From the NCBI GenBank assembly GCA_902386555.1, contig CABMJJ010000002.1, positions 1-33,317 of the forward strand: a stretch of 33,317 nucleotides of DNA, given 5' to 3'. The translations under genes were made by a program, and so were the position numbers. The notes under the pieces are model-generated. The model did no database searches. It was not told the DNA's origin and saw only the letters and a program-made list of their open reading frames with translations. This document shows, piece after piece, positions 32,221-33,317 of this stretch. Positions within the stretch are counted from its first letter, which is position 1; each line of letters begins with the position of its first letter. This DNA comes from Candidatus Bilamarchaeum dharawalense. GTDB taxonomy: Archaea > Micrarchaeota > Micrarchaeia > Anstonellales > Bilamarchaeaceae.

Positions 32221-33177
32221 ATGGATATATTTGAACAGATAGGATCGTTTGTGGTTTTACAAATATTGAGAATGAGCGAAGATGATGCACTCACGGAGGT
32301 AGTTGCCTATTTCATAGCAGACACCATCAAAGTTTTGGTTTTGCTAACCATAATGGTCTTCTTGGTTTCGATAATTAGAACATTCATCACCAGGCAGAGA
32401 ATTAGAAAATTTTTAGGTGGTAAAAAAGAGGGAGTGGGAAACATTCTGGCTGCTCTTCTGGGGATACCAACGCCGTTTTGTTCATGCTCCGCAGTTCCAA
32501 TTTTCATAGGGTTTGTGGAATCAGGAATTCCGCTGGGGGTAACATTTTCTTTCCTGATAGCATCACCAATGATCAATGAAATTGCAATAGCCCTACTGCT
32601 TAGTCTTTTTGGATGGCAGGTTGCTGCCCTTTATATTGGAGCTGGCCTTGTTGTTGCCATAGTTGCAGGGATCATAATCGGACGCATGAATCTTGAGGGC
32701 GACGTTGAGGATTTTGTTCACCAAATGGAAGTAAAAAATAAAAAAGAGAAAAGAATGAAATGGACGGAACGAATAAATTTTGCTAAAGAACAGACCTGGA
32801 ATATTGTGTGTAAGGTAACCCCCTATTTGATTCTTGGTATTGGATTGGGTGCTTTGATTCATGGGTACGTACCAATTGGATTTTTGGCAGATATCGCAGG
32901 TAAGAACAATCCGCTTGCGGTTCCGATGGCAGTTTTGATTGGTGTTCCTCTTTATTCCAATGCTGCAGGAGTAATTCCAATAGTCCAGGCATTGATGGAG
33001 AAGGGAATGTCCATGGGAACTGCATTGGCGTTTATGATGAGTGTTACTGCACTTTCTTTGCCAGAGATGATAATTCTGAGAAAAGTTTTGAAACCAAAAT
33101 TACTTGCTATTTTTGTAATTATTTTGGCAGTCTCCATAACTTTGGTTGGATTAATGTTCAATTTTATATTGGGGTGA
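32221..33177 (+). CDS. ArsP_1/DUF318-type permease
   Basis: This is a 318-residue polytopic membrane protein with about eight helices in two halves separated by a charged loop (KNKKEKRMKWTERI). The family signature TPFCSCSAVP has Cys87 and Cys89, and a second-half counterpart is VPLYSNAAGVIPIV. ArsP_1 proteins export trivalent organoarsenicals, and relatives export Cu or Zn, so the substrate is best left as a soft-metal or metalloid species. I chose the ATG at 32221; a TTG at 32209 would overlap arsR by eight bases. Confidence 0.9.
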   Translation: MDIFEQIGSFVVLQILRMSEDDALTEVVAYFIADTIKVLVLLTIMVFLVSIIRTFITRQRIRKFLGGKKEGVGNILAALLGIPTPFCSCSAVPIFIGFVESGIPLGVTFSFLIASPMINEIAIALLLSLFGWQVAALYIGAGLVVAIVAGIIIGRMNLEGDVEDFVHQMEVKNKKEKRMKWTERINFAKEQTWNIVCKVTPYLILGIGLGALIHGYVPIGFLADIAGKNNPLAVPMAVLIGVPLYSNAAGVIPIVQALMEKGMSMGTALAFMMSVTALSLPEMIILRKVLKPKLLAIFVIILAVSITLVGLMFNFILG

Positions 33178-33181
33178 TACA

Positions 33182-33301
33182 GTGAAAGGACCGGCAAGTC
33201 ATTTTAGGCATATGAAAAGCAAAAAGATGTTCAACAAAAACAAAACCCAGCTTGAAAACCGCAGAAAGGTACTTAGAACCGAAGCAAGGGAACGGAAATA
33301 G
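33182..33301 (+). CDS. 39-residue basic peptide
   Basis: A GTG-started frame of 39 codons begins four bases after the permease stop, with GGGGTGAT overlapping that stop as ribosome site. The product is strongly basic (MKGPASHFRHMKSKKMFNKN, then more Lys/Arg), with no Cys or membrane part. It could be a small nucleic-acid-binding protein or an orphan. An in-frame ATG at codon 11 is an alternative start. Moderate confidence that it is translated. Confidence 0.55.
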   Translation: MKGPASHFRHMKSKKMFNKNKTQLENRRKVLRTEARERK

Positions 33302-33317
33302 GAAATTGCAGGGAGCA

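Noticed and set aside
1-33317. CRISPR arrays or insertion sequences
   Set aside because: No regularly spaced direct repeats with unique spacers, no transposase and no terminal inverted repeats were seen.

Overview
The window reads as archaeal chromosome from an AT-rich genome. The evidence is the information-processing gene set: Orc1/Cdc6, a two-subunit PriS/PriL primase, TFE, aIF2-gamma, ribosomal protein eS6, deoxyhypusine synthase, the beta-CASP nuclease aCPSF2 and pyruvoyl-dependent arginine decarboxylase. An intron-bearing tRNA, TATA-type promoters and GGTGAT-like Shine-Dalgarno sites agree with this. Short genes, a class III-signal (pilin-like) protein, several small lipoproteins and Cys-repeat surface proteins resemble DPANN lineages such as Diapherotrites or Micrarchaeota. 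That placement is inference; no rRNA gene is present to settle it.

Layout. 1-411: 3' part of a pilin-like secreted protein. 408-4191 (minus): a two-intron tRNA-Trp, a lipoprotein FKBP-type prolyl isomerase and a Ca2+-type P-ATPase. 4314-9758 (plus): a tightly packed run of pyrF, nnrD, deoxyhypusine synthase, a membrane protein, priL, priS and an ACT-like protein. 9764-12424: a small SecB-like candidate divergent from orc1/cdc6, then a membrane protein and an O6-methylguanine-DNA methyltransferase. 12421-16656: a copper-handling cluster with a membrane-anchored winged-helix regulator facing a cupredoxin, a CopZ-like chaperone, a very Met-rich membrane protein and a CopA ATPase. The shared spacer carries repeated TGTTTCA half-sites.

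16653-19201 (minus): a small Cys protein with its own promoter and palindrome, a lipoprotein serpin, a methyltransferase and tRNA-Ser(GCU). Beside the tRNA lies a GC-rich stem-loop block carrying a second copy of the tRNA 3' end. 19291-22132: a DUF1444-like protein, aIF2-gamma, eS6 and a 71-residue tandem-repeat protein; the last two have matching two-hairpin leaders. 22325-25100: a winged-helix protein, a beta-sandwich protein, arginine decarboxylase and a Cys-repeat surface protein. 25137-30058: a GT4 glycosyltransferase, TFE with a Lys-rich N-terminal tail, aCPSF2, a SufT/MIP18 protein, a tandem ACT protein, a PIN nuclease and a small membrane protein. 30037-33301: a DUF4349 lipoprotein, an M24 peptidase, an ArsR regulator with an ArsP-type permease, and a 39-residue basic peptide.

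Themes linking the genes: (1) metal handling, with a Ca2+ ATPase, a complete copper set and ArsR/ArsP; (2) replication and translation genes, with arginine decarboxylase (agmatine route to spermidine) and deoxyhypusine synthase both serving hypusine formation on aIF5A; (3) an exported set of lipoproteins and disulfide-rich proteins. Most promising for novelty are the Met-rich copper-cluster protein with its operator array, the paired leader hairpins, the two-intron tRNA-Trp, the tRNA-Ser-linked structured block and the C-x11-C repeat protein. No CRISPR array, insertion sequence or complete mobile element was found.
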